Positions 1-8,836 of a stretch of DNA of 64,000 bases are shown here, one piece after another. Each line of letters begins with the position of its first letter. Position 1 is the first letter of the stretch. The notes below the pieces were generated by a model. It did not search any database and was not told where the DNA came from. It saw nothing but the letters and a program-made list of their open reading frames with translations. Both the position numbers and the translations under genes were made by a program. Origin of the DNA: an uncultured Bacteroidales bacterium (lineage in GTDB: Bacteria; Bacteroidota; Bacteroidia; Bacteroidales; Paludibacteraceae); NCBI GenBank assembly GCA_900316845.1, contig ONEG01000010.1:1-64000 (forward strand), read 5' to 3'.

Positions 1-70
1 CCTATTATATGGATGGCTTTGTTTCCGAGAAACCATAACTCTCTTTTTACGCTAATTTATCATAAAAATA

Positions 71-1273
71 TCATTTTTTGATTATAGTTCGTTGTATATC
101 TACAATTCTACTCATTCGTTCTATTAAGTTCATGCCATCCCATATTAGGGAGAAAGCGGTTGTCTCACCAAACGGCACTATACGATCAATGCCGTTAAGG
201 TGATTACGGAGCACAAAATCTGCTAACTCTTGCTTGTCAAATCCGTAATATGCCAGCGTCTGATATTTTTCATTTACAATGGGTGCTATCTCGTCTAACG
301 ATTGAGCTGTATATTCCGAAAAATAGCCTCCGGCACAACGGAAGGAATCAATGTCTTGCGGTAATGCATTTATCTCTACACGGCGAAGGATATTATTCTT
401 CGTTTCCTCCTCATGGGTCTGCATGGCACATGCCTGTTTATACAAAGCCGTCAGTTTATCTACCGCCATCACATCTTGGAACTGATATTTCTGCTCTGTC
501 ACTTGTTGTACTGCATTCCAAAACAGCTTCTTCGCTTCCTCAACATGATTACCCGTCCATACCACCAGATGCGGAGCGGAACATGCATTTTGGTCAAAGA
601 GATAGGTGTCATTGTAGAAGCGTTCAGCGAGTTGCTTCAAGTTTTCAGGATTCAATTTGTCAGTATTCAGTTCATCCGAATTAATCGCAGCCAAAGAGTA
701 TCGATCTGCAAAACATATATCGAAAGCCCTTGGTGGGATAGCATTTTGACGGATAGTAGCGATAGTAGCATCCCCACCCCATATCACACGTACATCGCTC
801 ATTGCCGAGAACACTTCATTGGCATTGCTCTCATGCGGATAGCGCACTACGGCAAGCCGCTTCATTTCAATCTCACGCATGTGCTTCACAATAATATCCA
901 CCTGCGGGAACTGCTTCTGCGACACACGTACGACATTGGTGTTTCCTGCCAGCAATCCGGCTACTACCGAATAAGCAAAGTTCACCGGTACGTTACTCGG
1001 AGCAATGTGGAAGATTATGCCTCGACCTAATCTAATCACTGAAGGCTGAATACTGACTACTGATTGCTCCCTTAATTTCATCAGATTCCCTCGCCTGCAG
1101 AAGAATGCAAACGTCACCACATCCGGATAAAGACGTGATTGCGGATCACGCATTAGAGCTTTGGATAATGCATCCAGTTCCTCTATCACTTCCTCTGCGA
1201 AAGGCACTAATGGACGCTCATCCAATGCTCCTATGGAGCCATGAAGCCATTCTATATTATTGATTTCTTTCAT
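71..1273 (-). CDS. LuxC-family acyl-CoA/acyl-protein reductase
   Basis: Resembles LuxC acyl reductases (aldehyde-dehydrogenase fold), which reduce an activated fatty acyl group to an aldehyde with NADPH. The sequence shows the family-typical stretch IIFHIAPSNVPVNFAYS near residue 90, followed by the nucleotide-binding segment GLLAGNTNVVR. At 400 aa it is a little shorter than bioluminescence LuxC (about 480). It starts 1 nt after the stop of the LuxE-like gene, so the two are translationally linked, as luxC and luxE partners are. Residues about 70-82 (EQSVVSIQPSVIR) are encoded by a run of short near-repeats (1031-1070) and look like an insertion. Here it probably reduces an acyl chain made by the ACP/KAS genes of the same cluster; the substrate is unknown. 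Confidence 0.85.
   Translation of the reverse strand: MKEINNIEWLHGSIGALDERPLVPFAEEVIEELDALSKALMRDPQSRLYPDVVTFAFFCRRGNLMKLREQSVVSIQPSVIRLGRGIIFHIAPSNVPVNFAYSVVAGLLAGNTNVVRVSQKQFPQVDIIVKHMREIEMKRLAVVRYPHESNANEVFSAMSDVRVIWGGDATIATIRQNAIPPRAFDICFADRYSLAAINSDELNTDKLNPENLKQLAERFYNDTYLFDQNACSAPHLVVWTGNHVEEAKKLFWNAVQQVTEQKYQFQDVMAVDKLTALYKQACAMQTHEEETKNNILRRVEINALPQDIDSFRCAGGYFSEYTAQSLDEIAPIVNEKYQTLAYYGFDKQELADFVLRNHLNGIDRIVPFGETTAFSLIWDGMNLIERMSRIVDIQRTIIKK
1031..1070. repeat. Low-complexity near-repeat inside the luxC-like gene
   Basis: The stretch has repeated CTGA/ACTGA/ACTACTGA units within the coding sequence. It resembles the short tandem near-repeats found between genes elsewhere in the window and preserves the reading frame. 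Confidence 0.5.
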
Positions 1274-2362
1274 CTACTTAAATTTTGCTGCGTATGTATC
1301 ACTACATCCACGAATCTCTGCATTTTTCAAACGTCCGTTAATCTTAAAATACTTGCCTTTTCTACCACATGGGCAGTCGTCTTCTCCGAGTATCATACCT
1401 TTATCTTCGGTCAGCAGCACATGCCCGGGATAACTCTCCGGCAGCATACTTACCACCTCTATAATACCTTCTTCGCCTATCTCCGCAAGACTAAAATCCA
1501 ACGGCCTGCGAATCAGCACATCCGAGAAAATCGGTGCGTGCAGATGCCCGCACTCACATTCCATATAAATCGTTCCTGTTTGCTCCACCATGCCGTAGTA
1601 GTCATGCACATTCTCCGGCAGAATGCCGCACACCTCATGCAGACGTTGTTTGAACTCAGACGGACTGACTTGCTCCTGCACCAACTTCTTCCATCCTCCT
1701 CCATGAATCAGCACGCCTTGCGACAAATCCGGACGATAACCTGTCTCCAACAGCTTCCTATAGAAATGCAGCCAAATCATGAAAGTGAAGCCATAAAGAA
1801 ATATTCGTTCACCAGCATGTTCATTGAGAAACACTTTCAGTCCCTCGATGTCCAGTTCCATCTCTTCGTTCAGCGCGTATTGCCGTTTGGTTCCGAACAT
1901 TGAGAAACCTAATATTCCGGCTCCACGAGCCGAAAACATCGCGCGATTCTTAATCACTGCCGAACTATCCAGAATCAGCATGGGCACACGTTTGGTCCCG
2001 AGCCATTCACTCACAATTTTCGTAAGGCATTTGGTCTGCAAAGCGGATGTATTCCGATCCAAAAAGATCTTACTCACCTGTTGTCCGGTAGTTCCCGAAG
2101 AAGTCATGGTTTTCACCACATCTTCTTGGGCGCACGAGCGCAGTTCCATCTCCTTAAATAATCGTACCGGTAAAAACGGCAAAGATTCGAAGTCTGGAAG
2201 ATTGTTCACATCCAGTCCCACAGCATCCATCATACGCGCGTATGGCGCGCAATTATTATAATGTACACGCGTGAGTTCCTGCAACCGTGCATTCAACAGC
2301 TTGTGCTTCTCCTCCTTGCCCAACGAATAAGGCGCTATTTCTAATATCTGATTTATGTCCAT
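1274..2362 (-). CDS. LuxE-family acyl-protein synthetase / acyl-activating enzyme
   Basis: Matches the LuxE acyl-protein synthetase family, which activates a fatty acid as acyl-AMP and passes it to a cysteine for reduction by LuxC. Seen: the adenylate-forming signature MTSSGTTGQQVSKIFLD near residue 87, HGGGWKK near 222, and DYYGMVEQTGTIY near 256. A C-terminal zinc-type segment reads CECGH then DCPCGRKGKYF. Its 362 aa is the normal family length. Its start overlaps the end of the upstream AMP ligase by 10 nt and its stop abuts luxC, so the three form one unit. Family assignment is firm; the acyl substrate is inferred only from the cluster. Confidence 0.85.
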   Translation of the reverse strand: MDINQILEIAPYSLGKEEKHKLLNARLQELTRVHYNNCAPYARMMDAVGLDVNNLPDFESLPFLPVRLFKEMELRSCAQEDVVKTMTSSGTTGQQVSKIFLDRNTSALQTKCLTKIVSEWLGTKRVPMLILDSSAVIKNRAMFSARGAGILGFSMFGTKRQYALNEEMELDIEGLKVFLNEHAGERIFLYGFTFMIWLHFYRKLLETGYRPDLSQGVLIHGGGWKKLVQEQVSPSEFKQRLHEVCGILPENVHDYYGMVEQTGTIYMECECGHLHAPIFSDVLIRRPLDFSLAEIGEEGIIEVVSMLPESYPGHVLLTEDKGMILGEDDCPCGRKGKYFKINGRLKNAEIRGCSDTYAAKFK

Positions 2363-3624
2363 TGTTGCAATAATTGATAGTCGATTTTGCCAGAATCCTT
2401 AACCGGAATACTTGCAATGACTTTCACCGCAAAAGCAATCGGATTCAGTCCGGTCTTGGCAGTCAACAGATCCTTGATTTCTTTCTCCAACCCATCTTTG
2501 GTCACAAAGACGGTGATATGGTCATCCACTCCTGCACAAGCGCATGTCGTGATGATGGGTTTTACCATCTGCTCTATCTGGTCGAGGTTACAACGGTTAC
2601 CCCATATCTTCACAAACCTTTTCTTGCGTCCTGTGATATAATAGAACCCATCTTCGTCCACTCGCGCCATATCTCCTGTATGCAGAATGCCGTGATTCTC
2701 ATCGCCTTTCAGCAAATCCTCCGCACACTCAGCATAGCCCATTGAGACGTTCTCGCCTTTGTACACCAGTTCGCCATCTTCCGCCAACGAGAACTCTCCT
2801 CCGGGGATAGCGACACCGATGCTGGCATATTTCTCTTCCGCTTTCTCCCATGGCAGATAGCTCATTCGAGCAGTAGCCTCCGTCTGCCCGTACATCACTA
2901 TAAAACGTTTGCCTTGCGACTTCGCCCATTGGATATATTCTTTGGCAATCTCAGCATTCAGCTTGCCTCCGGCTTGAGTCATGGTCTTGACGGAAGGCAG
3001 ATACATCCGCATGAACCGCAACCGTCTCAACAACTCCCATGTATAAGGCACACCTGACATGGAGGTAGCTTCGTTCTCTTTCAAGAAATTCCAAAACTCT
3101 CGCTGCGCGTATGTCTTATCCGTCAGTAGGATAGTAGCACCTTTCAGTAGATGGCTATTGATGATACTCAACCCATAGGAATAATACATCGGCAACATCG
3201 TGATAGGTCGCTCGTTCTCATCAATTTGCAGGTATTCCGCTATCGATTCCGCATTAGCGAGAATATTGCGTTTCGTCAACCGCACTAATTTCGGCGAACC
3301 GGTACTACCGCTTGTAGTCAGACATAGCGCCAAATCCGGATGACATTTCGTTTCGCCGGGTTTATATATCTTCCGCAGGTTCTCAATCGTCTCCGAATCT
3401 TTTGTTGCGTCCAACAACACCACCGGTGCTCCTGCTTCCAAACAAGCCAAGTACTCCACAATACTCTCAATCGAGTTCTTGCACAAACAGAATTGCAGCA
3501 CACCTCTCTGCAACTCCTTCGCCCTCGCAGCCACTCGCTCCGTCAACTCATCATAAGTCATCCGAGTTCCATCATCCGCGATGATAGCGATTCGTTCCTT
3601 ATATGTATCTATTCCGAATATCAT
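2353..3624 (-). CDS. AMP-dependent acyl ligase (ANL superfamily)
   Basis: Adenylate-forming ligase that activates a carboxylic acid with ATP. Visible motifs, in order: P-loop TTSGSTGSPK (about residue 107), YGQTEATARMSYLP (about 245), LHTGDMARVDEDGFYYITGR (about 316) and the C-terminal catalytic lysine in KDSGKIDY. At 423 aa it is shorter than standard acyl-CoA synthetases (about 500-550), mainly at the N-terminus. It begins MIFGIDTYKERIAIIADDG, and a decayed second copy of exactly this N-terminus lies at 5846-5903. The gene overlaps the LuxE-like gene and is probably the first enzyme of a ligase-LuxE-LuxC acyl-activation and reduction branch. Confidence 0.85.
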   Translation of the reverse strand: MIFGIDTYKERIAIIADDGTRMTYDELTERVAARAKELQRGVLQFCLCKNSIESIVEYLACLEAGAPVVLLDATKDSETIENLRKIYKPGETKCHPDLALCLTTSGSTGSPKLVRLTKRNILANAESIAEYLQIDENERPITMLPMYYSYGLSIINSHLLKGATILLTDKTYAQREFWNFLKENEATSMSGVPYTWELLRRLRFMRMYLPSVKTMTQAGGKLNAEIAKEYIQWAKSQGKRFIVMYGQTEATARMSYLPWEKAEEKYASIGVAIPGGEFSLAEDGELVYKGENVSMGYAECAEDLLKGDENHGILHTGDMARVDEDGFYYITGRKKRFVKIWGNRCNLDQIEQMVKPIITTCACAGVDDHITVFVTKDGLEKEIKDLLTAKTGLNPIAFAVKVIASIPVKDSGKIDYQLLQQWT

Positions 3625-3677
3625 GCTTTCTTCTGCATCTAGTACCTTTGATTTTGACTTTGTTTATATTTTGTTTT

Positions 3678-3722
3678 CCTTTTGTATACTTTTTGTATAT
3701 CTTTTGTATATCTTTTGTATAA
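3678..3722. repeat. Tandem TTTTGTATA repeats
   Basis: Four near-perfect copies of an 11-12 bp unit containing TTTTGTATA lie between the AMP ligase and the AlbA_2 gene. The same unit appears twice inside the 3' part of the AlbA_2 gene (about 3947-3968), where it encodes IQKDIQKK. No function is visible. Confidence 0.6.
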
Positions 3723-3733
3723 GAGAGATAGTA

Positions 3734-5164
3734 TTATATGGTTAGTAGCCACTCCCCATATCTACGGCCACCTTTTCGTACCAATACTCCTTTCTCCTTT
3801 AACCTTGATATACAGAACGTTACAGATATTTCTGGCATACCAAGTTGCACCACCAGTTCCATACGTGTTATCGAAGGATTCTGTGCTATTGCAACCGCTA
3901 CAGCAAACTGACTTCTAGACAATCGAATTCCCCTATCTATCAATTTCTTTTGTATATCTTTTTGTATAGTATTTACGGATCTTTTGGTAAATCCAAGTGG
4001 CAAAGGAATATGCACCGTGTACACGTCCTCATCGTCTATCTGTGGTTGCTTCCCTGTATAAATTGGTGTATATTTATAGATGTTTCGAATTCCAGTTCCA
4101 AGATGTTCTGCACGACCAATTTGGACAAAGAAATTAGCAATATGCGGATTTTTGGGGTATCGTGTATAATTCGCTAATGTCACTGGTCCGGCTTTTAAAG
4201 GCCTATTTGCATTTTTTGCTATTATGCCTTCCTTCGTAATTTCCAAGATAGTCGGAATCGCATTTTGATATTCACGATGCACCAACATATTGGCAACTAT
4301 CTCTCGGAATATCTTATCTCTCAATGATATTCTCTGATCTCCTTCTTGATAGAAATTATCGGGCAAATGCTTCGCCAGAAATTCCATGAGTGCTTCATAA
4401 TCATCAATGATATTACCATATAATGACAATCTATCATCATATCGGTCCGTATCTTCTAAACGCACAACGGCATCAATCCTATAATACGGCAATACACTCT
4501 GAATCACATCTGTCTTTCCAAACAACATTAATGCAGCTAATGTAAATCCCTCTTGATCTGTCATATAGTCATGATGGAAAAGATTAGCTTGTCTAAAGAA
4601 GTCCACCTCGTTTAATGTCAGCCATGGATGTGCTGAATTTGTATTACGAATTAGATTTTTGGCTTTTTCAATCGTTTCAGATTTCAGATGCTCAAGACGC
4701 ACATATGGATATATTTGATTCTCTGAATATTGCTGACTCTTACGCAGATATAAAGCACTTATGGCGGCATCGGTTTTCAATTCAAAGTCTCCATCAGTAC
4801 TCCTATCATAGATTCTCCCCGATGTATGATGAACTTGGCTACTTGAGGGAACGGATATAACAATTACCTTCTTGTTTTCAATATCGACAATCTCCGGTTG
4901 TAACAAAAATGTAGGAGATAACTTTTGCGGATTATTACTCATATTGGCAATATTCTTGCACAATTGATCAATTACGCTTGGGTTTACACCTTGAGGTATA
5001 GTTCTGTCATCTTCCACTCCAAGAACAATAATTCCGCCATCACGATTTAGAAACGCACACACCGTCTCATATAAACTACCGGGTACTTCCGTCCAAGCCC
5101 GCTTATACTCTAATGTCCGTTTCTCACGTTCTTTTAATATGCCTTTCAACTCATCTGTTGTCAT
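3734..5164 (-). CDS. AlbA_2-domain ATP-binding regulator-like protein
   Basis: The N-terminal AlbA_2 (Schlafen-like) domain is recognisable from LEYKRAWTEVPGSLYETVCA and LNRDGGIIVLGVEDDR (residues about 18-55). It is followed by the central region typical of AlbA_2/HATPase proteins (FREIVANMLVHREY, IGRAEHLGTGIRNIYKYTP) and a C-terminal winged-helix-like segment (ITRMELVVQLGMPEISVT). Such proteins are usually called ATP-binding transcriptional regulators; some occur in defence islands. It has its own strong promoter at 5199-5229 although it sits inside a biosynthetic operon. Together with the adjacent orphan gene and the ligase relic this suggests a later insertion. Target and function are unknown. 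Confidence 0.75.
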   Translation of the reverse strand: MTTDELKGILKEREKRTLEYKRAWTEVPGSLYETVCAFLNRDGGIIVLGVEDDRTIPQGVNPSVIDQLCKNIANMSNNPQKLSPTFLLQPEIVDIENKKVIVISVPSSSQVHHTSGRIYDRSTDGDFELKTDAAISALYLRKSQQYSENQIYPYVRLEHLKSETIEKAKNLIRNTNSAHPWLTLNEVDFFRQANLFHHDYMTDQEGFTLAALMLFGKTDVIQSVLPYYRIDAVVRLEDTDRYDDRLSLYGNIIDDYEALMEFLAKHLPDNFYQEGDQRISLRDKIFREIVANMLVHREYQNAIPTILEITKEGIIAKNANRPLKAGPVTLANYTRYPKNPHIANFFVQIGRAEHLGTGIRNIYKYTPIYTGKQPQIDDEDVYTVHIPLPLGFTKRSVNTIQKDIQKKLIDRGIRLSRSQFAVAVAIAQNPSITRMELVVQLGMPEISVTFCISRLKEKGVLVRKGGRRYGEWLLTI

Positions 5165-5198
5165 TATATGCTTTTTCGTTTCAGATTTTATTATTGCG

Positions 5199-5229
5199 CA
5201 AAGATACTATATTTTTTTGATATATACAA
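5199..5229 (-). promoter_or_regulatory. Bacteroidota promoter for the AlbA_2 gene
   Basis: On the minus strand the -7 box is TATCTTTG (5199-5206) and the -33 TTG lies at 5227-5229 with a 20-nt spacer. The spacer carries the TATATATCAAAAAAA element shared by other promoters in the window. It ends 34 nt before the start codon. Confidence 0.75.
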
Positions 5230-5272
5230 TAAAATAGGAAAGTTTTACTAAAATTTTCGTATTTTTACCTAT

Positions 5273-5641
5273 TTATCCTTCCATCGGGTTCTCCTTCTTC
5301 CACTCCCAAAGCAAACTATTGAACTTCCAAGCATGAGCAGTGGTGTATGTTTTGCCATTGGGAGCTTTGCCTTTTGATGCTTCAAATTCAGCTTCCATCT
5401 GCACAGTCATTTCCGCATTCGCCTCTATTGCATGAAGTTCCTTATGCGCATAAGCAAACGCAGCCGAATTCCATTTCTGACGCGGAGACTGATTCTTCTG
5501 GTATCCTTCTTCACGCGAACGGAAATACATCTTGCCCGTTTTCTTGGACATATAAAAGTAGCCGTTGCTTGTGCTACTCATCTTTCCATGCAACTCATGT
5601 ATAAAATCTGCCGGCATTACCTCTGCCATGACTATATTCAA
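5273..5641 (-). CDS. Small hypothetical protein (122 aa)
   Basis: I do not recognise a family. The protein is basic and aromatic-rich, with a segment NGYFYMSKKTGKMYFRSREE that looks like a folded beta-strand pair. It has no signal peptide and no membrane segment. It stands alone between the AlbA_2 gene promoter and a non-coding stretch. The first Met is used, but Met-5 (MAEVMPADF) is an equally plausible start. It may be part of the same insertion as the AlbA_2 gene. Confidence 0.5.
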   Translation of the reverse strand: MNIVMAEVMPADFIHELHGKMSSTSNGYFYMSKKTGKMYFRSREEGYQKNQSPRQKWNSAAFAYAHKELHAIEANAEMTVQMEAEFEASKGKAPNGKTYTTAHAWKFNSLLWEWKKENPMEG

Positions 5642-5898
5642 GTTTGTCCATCAATCCATCATTCAGCAAGCCCCGCTTGCGTCTCATTTAGCGAACACTG
5701 TTCGCGTCTCATTCAGGCTCCATTTAGCCTTCTTTCCCGACGGTCACCCGACGGCTGACCGACAATCATAGCCCACGCCTATATGACGTCTATACAATTT
5801 ACTTTTCTTCTTTGATTTATATCGACAATCCACAATCTACAATCCATCATCCGCGATGATAGCAAGACGAGAAAAATATGTATCTATTCTGAAAATCA
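5642..5898. other. Non-coding stretch with decayed repeats and a gene relic
   Basis: No intact gene is seen. The stretch holds short near-repeats (GTCTCATTTAGC..GTCTCATTCAGGC; ACAATCCACAATCTACAATCC) and, at its left end, the relic of an acyl-ligase start described separately. Confidence 0.6.
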
Positions 5899-5903
5899 TC
5901 AAT
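5846..5903 (-). pseudogene. Relic of the 5' end of a second acyl-ligase gene
   Basis: On the minus strand this reads MIFRIDTYFSRLAIIADDG and then a stop. It matches the first 19 residues of the intact ligase (MIFGIDTYKERIAIIADDG) and is about 80% identical to it in DNA: two conserved blocks of 21 and 24 nt flank a diverged 12-nt block. The sequence then passes into GATTGTAGATTGTGGATTGT-type repeats. The downstream part of this copy is missing, and the intact ligase lies 2.2 kb further on. A duplication followed by insertion or deletion explains this best. Confidence 0.7.
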
Positions 5904-7044
5904 GTTGGTATTCTTTTATGTACGTATATAGAATATATGGTCGATATAAGCAGCGTAAATACATAACTCCCATTGCATTTGAGTATGCTTTAGAGTAATT
6001 CATATCTTTTTGAAATAATTGGTTGTTAGCAGTTATACATTCTTCGCTAAAATATCGAACGTCTAAACTATCTACAGGAGTGTCGTTGTATATTAATATT
6101 TTTCTGTAGAAAATTTTATTCGCCAAATAACTTTTTGTCTCATAAATTTTTAAGCACTCTCTCTTCAATAAATATACTGCATTAAAGAACTCTTCATTTG
6201 TACTAAAACGCGCTCTTTTTGAAATCACCTGTAATGAGTCCATATCATCATTTAGCATTTCAATATACTCGCTTGTACTAATCTTCTCCGTTATCTCCAT
6301 ATCGTTAGGACCTATATATGTTAACTGTGTTTCTCCACTCTTATTAAACGTGATAGCATATTGAGGAACAACATAAGGAGCCGTTAATGATTGCCCTAAC
6401 TCGTATCTTTCTTCTGTGATCAAGTCCTTTGCTATTTCTGGCCTCATGCTTGACGAATAAAATTGCAGTTTTGTTGCAGAAAAATCAACAACAGACAACA
6501 ACAAAATCATTGCAACTATATAGTACACTCGCCTCTTTATTTTCTGCTCGACTACGTACATTGGTATAAATAGTAAATAGTACTCAGCTAAAATTGAGAT
6601 ACCATTTGCTAATGCTAAGAATGTGTAATTTTCCGCCTCTGTATATGCTTTAAAGAAGAGAGTTTGCAATGAAATCACTATGAAGAACACGTACACACAT
6701 ACTACAATGATTTTAATAATCTCATCGTGTGATTTATTACTCATCGTTATATATGCCGAAATTATCACACACAAGAAAAAAGGTATCGAAACAGAGAAAT
6801 TAAGTAATAATATCCCCACTCTATTACTCCACGTATCACCAACTCCCGTACATAATAATACTAATAAAGTGATTGCACCATAAAGAGCTCCTTGAATATA
6901 TCGTTCCTTTGTTGAATATCCATCCCAATTTTCCCAGAACTTTCTTGGAGAGAGCACAAAATACCCAATATCCTTTAGATATCGCCAAATATCAAGTTCA
7001 TTGAAGAATCCTAATATTTCCTTTATGTCGCTTATCTTACACAC
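5899..7044 (-). CDS. Multi-pass membrane protein, Yip1-like
   Basis: Five hydrophobic segments lie in the first half: GALYGAITLLVLLCTGVG (about 53-70), a segment containing FFLCVIISAYITM (about 80-103), VVCVYVFFIVISLQTLFF (about 113-130), FLALANGISILAEYYLLFI (about 141-160) and YYIVAMILLLSVVDFS (about 173-188). They are preceded by YFVLSPRKFWENWDGYSTKE, which resembles the start of Yip1-domain proteins. The C-terminal half is soluble. The first codons lie 39 nt downstream of the transketolase stop in the same operon. Yip1-like proteins often sit in polysaccharide clusters; its role here is not clear. Confidence 0.6.
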   Translation of the reverse strand: MCKISDIKEILGFFNELDIWRYLKDIGYFVLSPRKFWENWDGYSTKERYIQGALYGAITLLVLLCTGVGDTWSNRVGILLLNFSVSIPFFLCVIISAYITMSNKSHDEIIKIIVVCVYVFFIVISLQTLFFKAYTEAENYTFLALANGISILAEYYLLFIPMYVVEQKIKRRVYYIVAMILLLSVVDFSATKLQFYSSSMRPEIAKDLITEERYELGQSLTAPYVVPQYAITFNKSGETQLTYIGPNDMEITEKISTSEYIEMLNDDMDSLQVISKRARFSTNEEFFNAVYLLKRECLKIYETKSYLANKIFYRKILIYNDTPVDSLDVRYFSEECITANNQLFQKDMNYSKAYSNAMGVMYLRCLYRPYILYTYIKEYQH

Positions 7045-7083
7045 GTTTTATTTCTACTCCAAATTAAAAACAATTATCAAATA

Positions 7084-8040
7084 TCATATGTTTTTCAAAA
7101 CATTTTCTGCAACCAACTCTGGTGTTAGTCTGTACTGCGCAAGCAAATACGCATAATCGCCGACCATTGCATATTGATCATTCACGCCCAATCGCAGTAA
7201 TTGGGCTGTAGAAGCGCTTTCTGCTAATACTTCTGCTACTGCGCCACCTAACCCACCTACAATGGAATGTTCCTCAATAGTAACTATCATTTTGCTTTTA
7301 GCACAATGTAGTATCTGCTCTTTGTCAATAGGTTTAATTGAATACATATCTACAACTTTGGCTTCTACTCCTTGTTGCGAAAGCAACTCCGCTGTTTGCA
7401 ATGCGTTATACACCATAGAACCGGTTGCCAATAATGCGACATCTATTCCATCCCGTAAAACAATAGAACCACCTACTTTAACTTTCGGTTGCTCTTGATA
7501 GATTATAGGAATATTTAGTCCCCCTGACAGTCGCAAGTACACAGGTGCATGCATATCTAAGACTTGCTCAAATAGCGTGACAGCCATAGAAGCATCAGAT
7601 GCAGAAAACACGGTCATATTGGGTATCGCTCGCATAATAGCCATATCTTCTATCGCATAATGGGAGTTGCCAAAGAAAGTTAACGAAAAACCTGAGTTTA
7701 TTCCAACACATACAATCGGGAATTGCATATACCCCATATACTGTCGTACTTGTTCAAAGCTACGCATTGACAAGAAGCATGCCTGCGCCTCAGCCACCGT
7801 TGTGAATCCCTCCGAGGCCAATCCAGCCGCTACACCTAACATATTCTGCTCCGCAATACCGGTGTTATAGAAATCGTTAGGGTATTGGTTCTTAAACCGA
7901 TCCAAACCTGCTGGACGAGACATGTCAGCAGAGACAACCTTAACACCACCATGCTTACTCATGTACTCCGGCAATGCCAAACCGAAAACCGATCCGGCTT
8001 GTCCCAATCGCGACACTACTCGTGCGTTAAAGTTGTCCAT
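7084..8040 (-). CDS. Transketolase-like enzyme, C-terminal (pyrimidine-binding) subunit
   Basis: Forms the second half of a split, thiamine-diphosphate-dependent transketolase-type enzyme with the neighbouring gene. The pyrimidine-binding glutamate region is visible in NTGIAEQNMLGVAAGLASEG (about 59-78), followed by AQACFLSMRSFEQVRQ. The C-terminal transketolase domain begins near residue 185 (VALLATGSMVYNAL). It overlaps the N-terminal-subunit gene by 14 nt. Its place between reductase and ligase genes of a glycan cluster suggests two-carbon transfer onto a dedicated intermediate rather than the pentose phosphate pathway; this is inference. Confidence 0.85.
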   Translation of the reverse strand: MDNFNARVVSRLGQAGSVFGLALPEYMSKHGGVKVVSADMSRPAGLDRFKNQYPNDFYNTGIAEQNMLGVAAGLASEGFTTVAEAQACFLSMRSFEQVRQYMGYMQFPIVCVGINSGFSLTFFGNSHYAIEDMAIMRAIPNMTVFSASDASMAVTLFEQVLDMHAPVYLRLSGGLNIPIIYQEQPKVKVGGSIVLRDGIDVALLATGSMVYNALQTAELLSQQGVEAKVVDMYSIKPIDKEQILHCAKSKMIVTIEEHSIVGGLGGAVAEVLAESASTAQLLRLGVNDQYAMVGDYAYLLAQYRLTPELVAENVLKNI

Positions 8041-8836
8041 GACACACCTCCTCTATTGCCTGTTGGTACTGCGTCTCGCTCATGTTTGCGTGATGCCATT
8101 GCGCCACACTTTCCATAAATGATACTCCTTTACCTTTGATAGTATTTGCGATAATCGCTTTGGGTTTATCGGAATTAATATCCAATGCCTTCGTTAATGC
8201 ATCCACATCATGTCCATCCAACTCTATAATTTCGCATCCAAAGGCTTTCATCTTGTCTGCAAGATTATCTATTTTCATTACCTCATCCACCAATCCGTCA
8301 GACTGCATACGATTTCTATCAATTATGAAAGTTATATTGCTCAGTCCGTAATTAGCAGCCGACATGATACTTTCCCATACAAGGCCTTCGTTGCACTCAC
8401 CATCTCCCAAGAGAACATAAACATGGTTATTCAGTTGCTTTTCGCGACATGCTAATGCAACACCGACAGCAAAGGACACACCCAAACTAAGGCTTCCTCC
8501 TGAGAACTCGATCCCTTTTGTAGGATTTCGTTTAGCATGAGCAAAAAACTCCGTTCCATTCTGTTCAAACGATTGCAAATCATCTTCCGTCAGTATGCCT
8601 TTTTGCTTTAACACGCAATACAATGCCAAAGCACCATGTCCTTTGCTCAATATAACTCTATCACGATGCTCATCGGCAGAGATAGTCGCCTTATTGTATA
8701 GTGCAGCCAGGATTTCTACCATTGACAAACTGCCTCCAAAATGCGCACCTGCTGATGTCCGGTGAGCCGTTTCTATGATACTTTGCCGCAATGCACGGCA
8801 TTGTTCGTTCAATATTGGATTGTTACATTCCGCCAT
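8027..8836 (-). CDS. Transketolase-like enzyme, N-terminal (diphosphate-binding) subunit
   Basis: The thiamine-diphosphate motif is complete: GDGECNEGLVWESIM near residue 143, followed by NITFIIDRN about 28 residues after GDG. HRTSAGAHFGGSLSMVEILA near 25 and ILSKGHGALALYCVL near 62 are standard transketolase sequences. At 269 aa it carries only the N-terminal domain, the partner being encoded next. It overlaps the upstream reductase gene by 14 nt and the downstream subunit by 14 nt, so the genes are co-translated. Confidence 0.88.
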   Translation of the reverse strand: MAECNNPILNEQCRALRQSIIETAHRTSAGAHFGGSLSMVEILAALYNKATISADEHRDRVILSKGHGALALYCVLKQKGILTEDDLQSFEQNGTEFFAHAKRNPTKGIEFSGGSLSLGVSFAVGVALACREKQLNNHVYVLLGDGECNEGLVWESIMSAANYGLSNITFIIDRNRMQSDGLVDEVMKIDNLADKMKAFGCEIIELDGHDVDALTKALDINSDKPKAIIANTIKGKGVSFMESVAQWHHANMSETQYQQAIEEVCHGQL

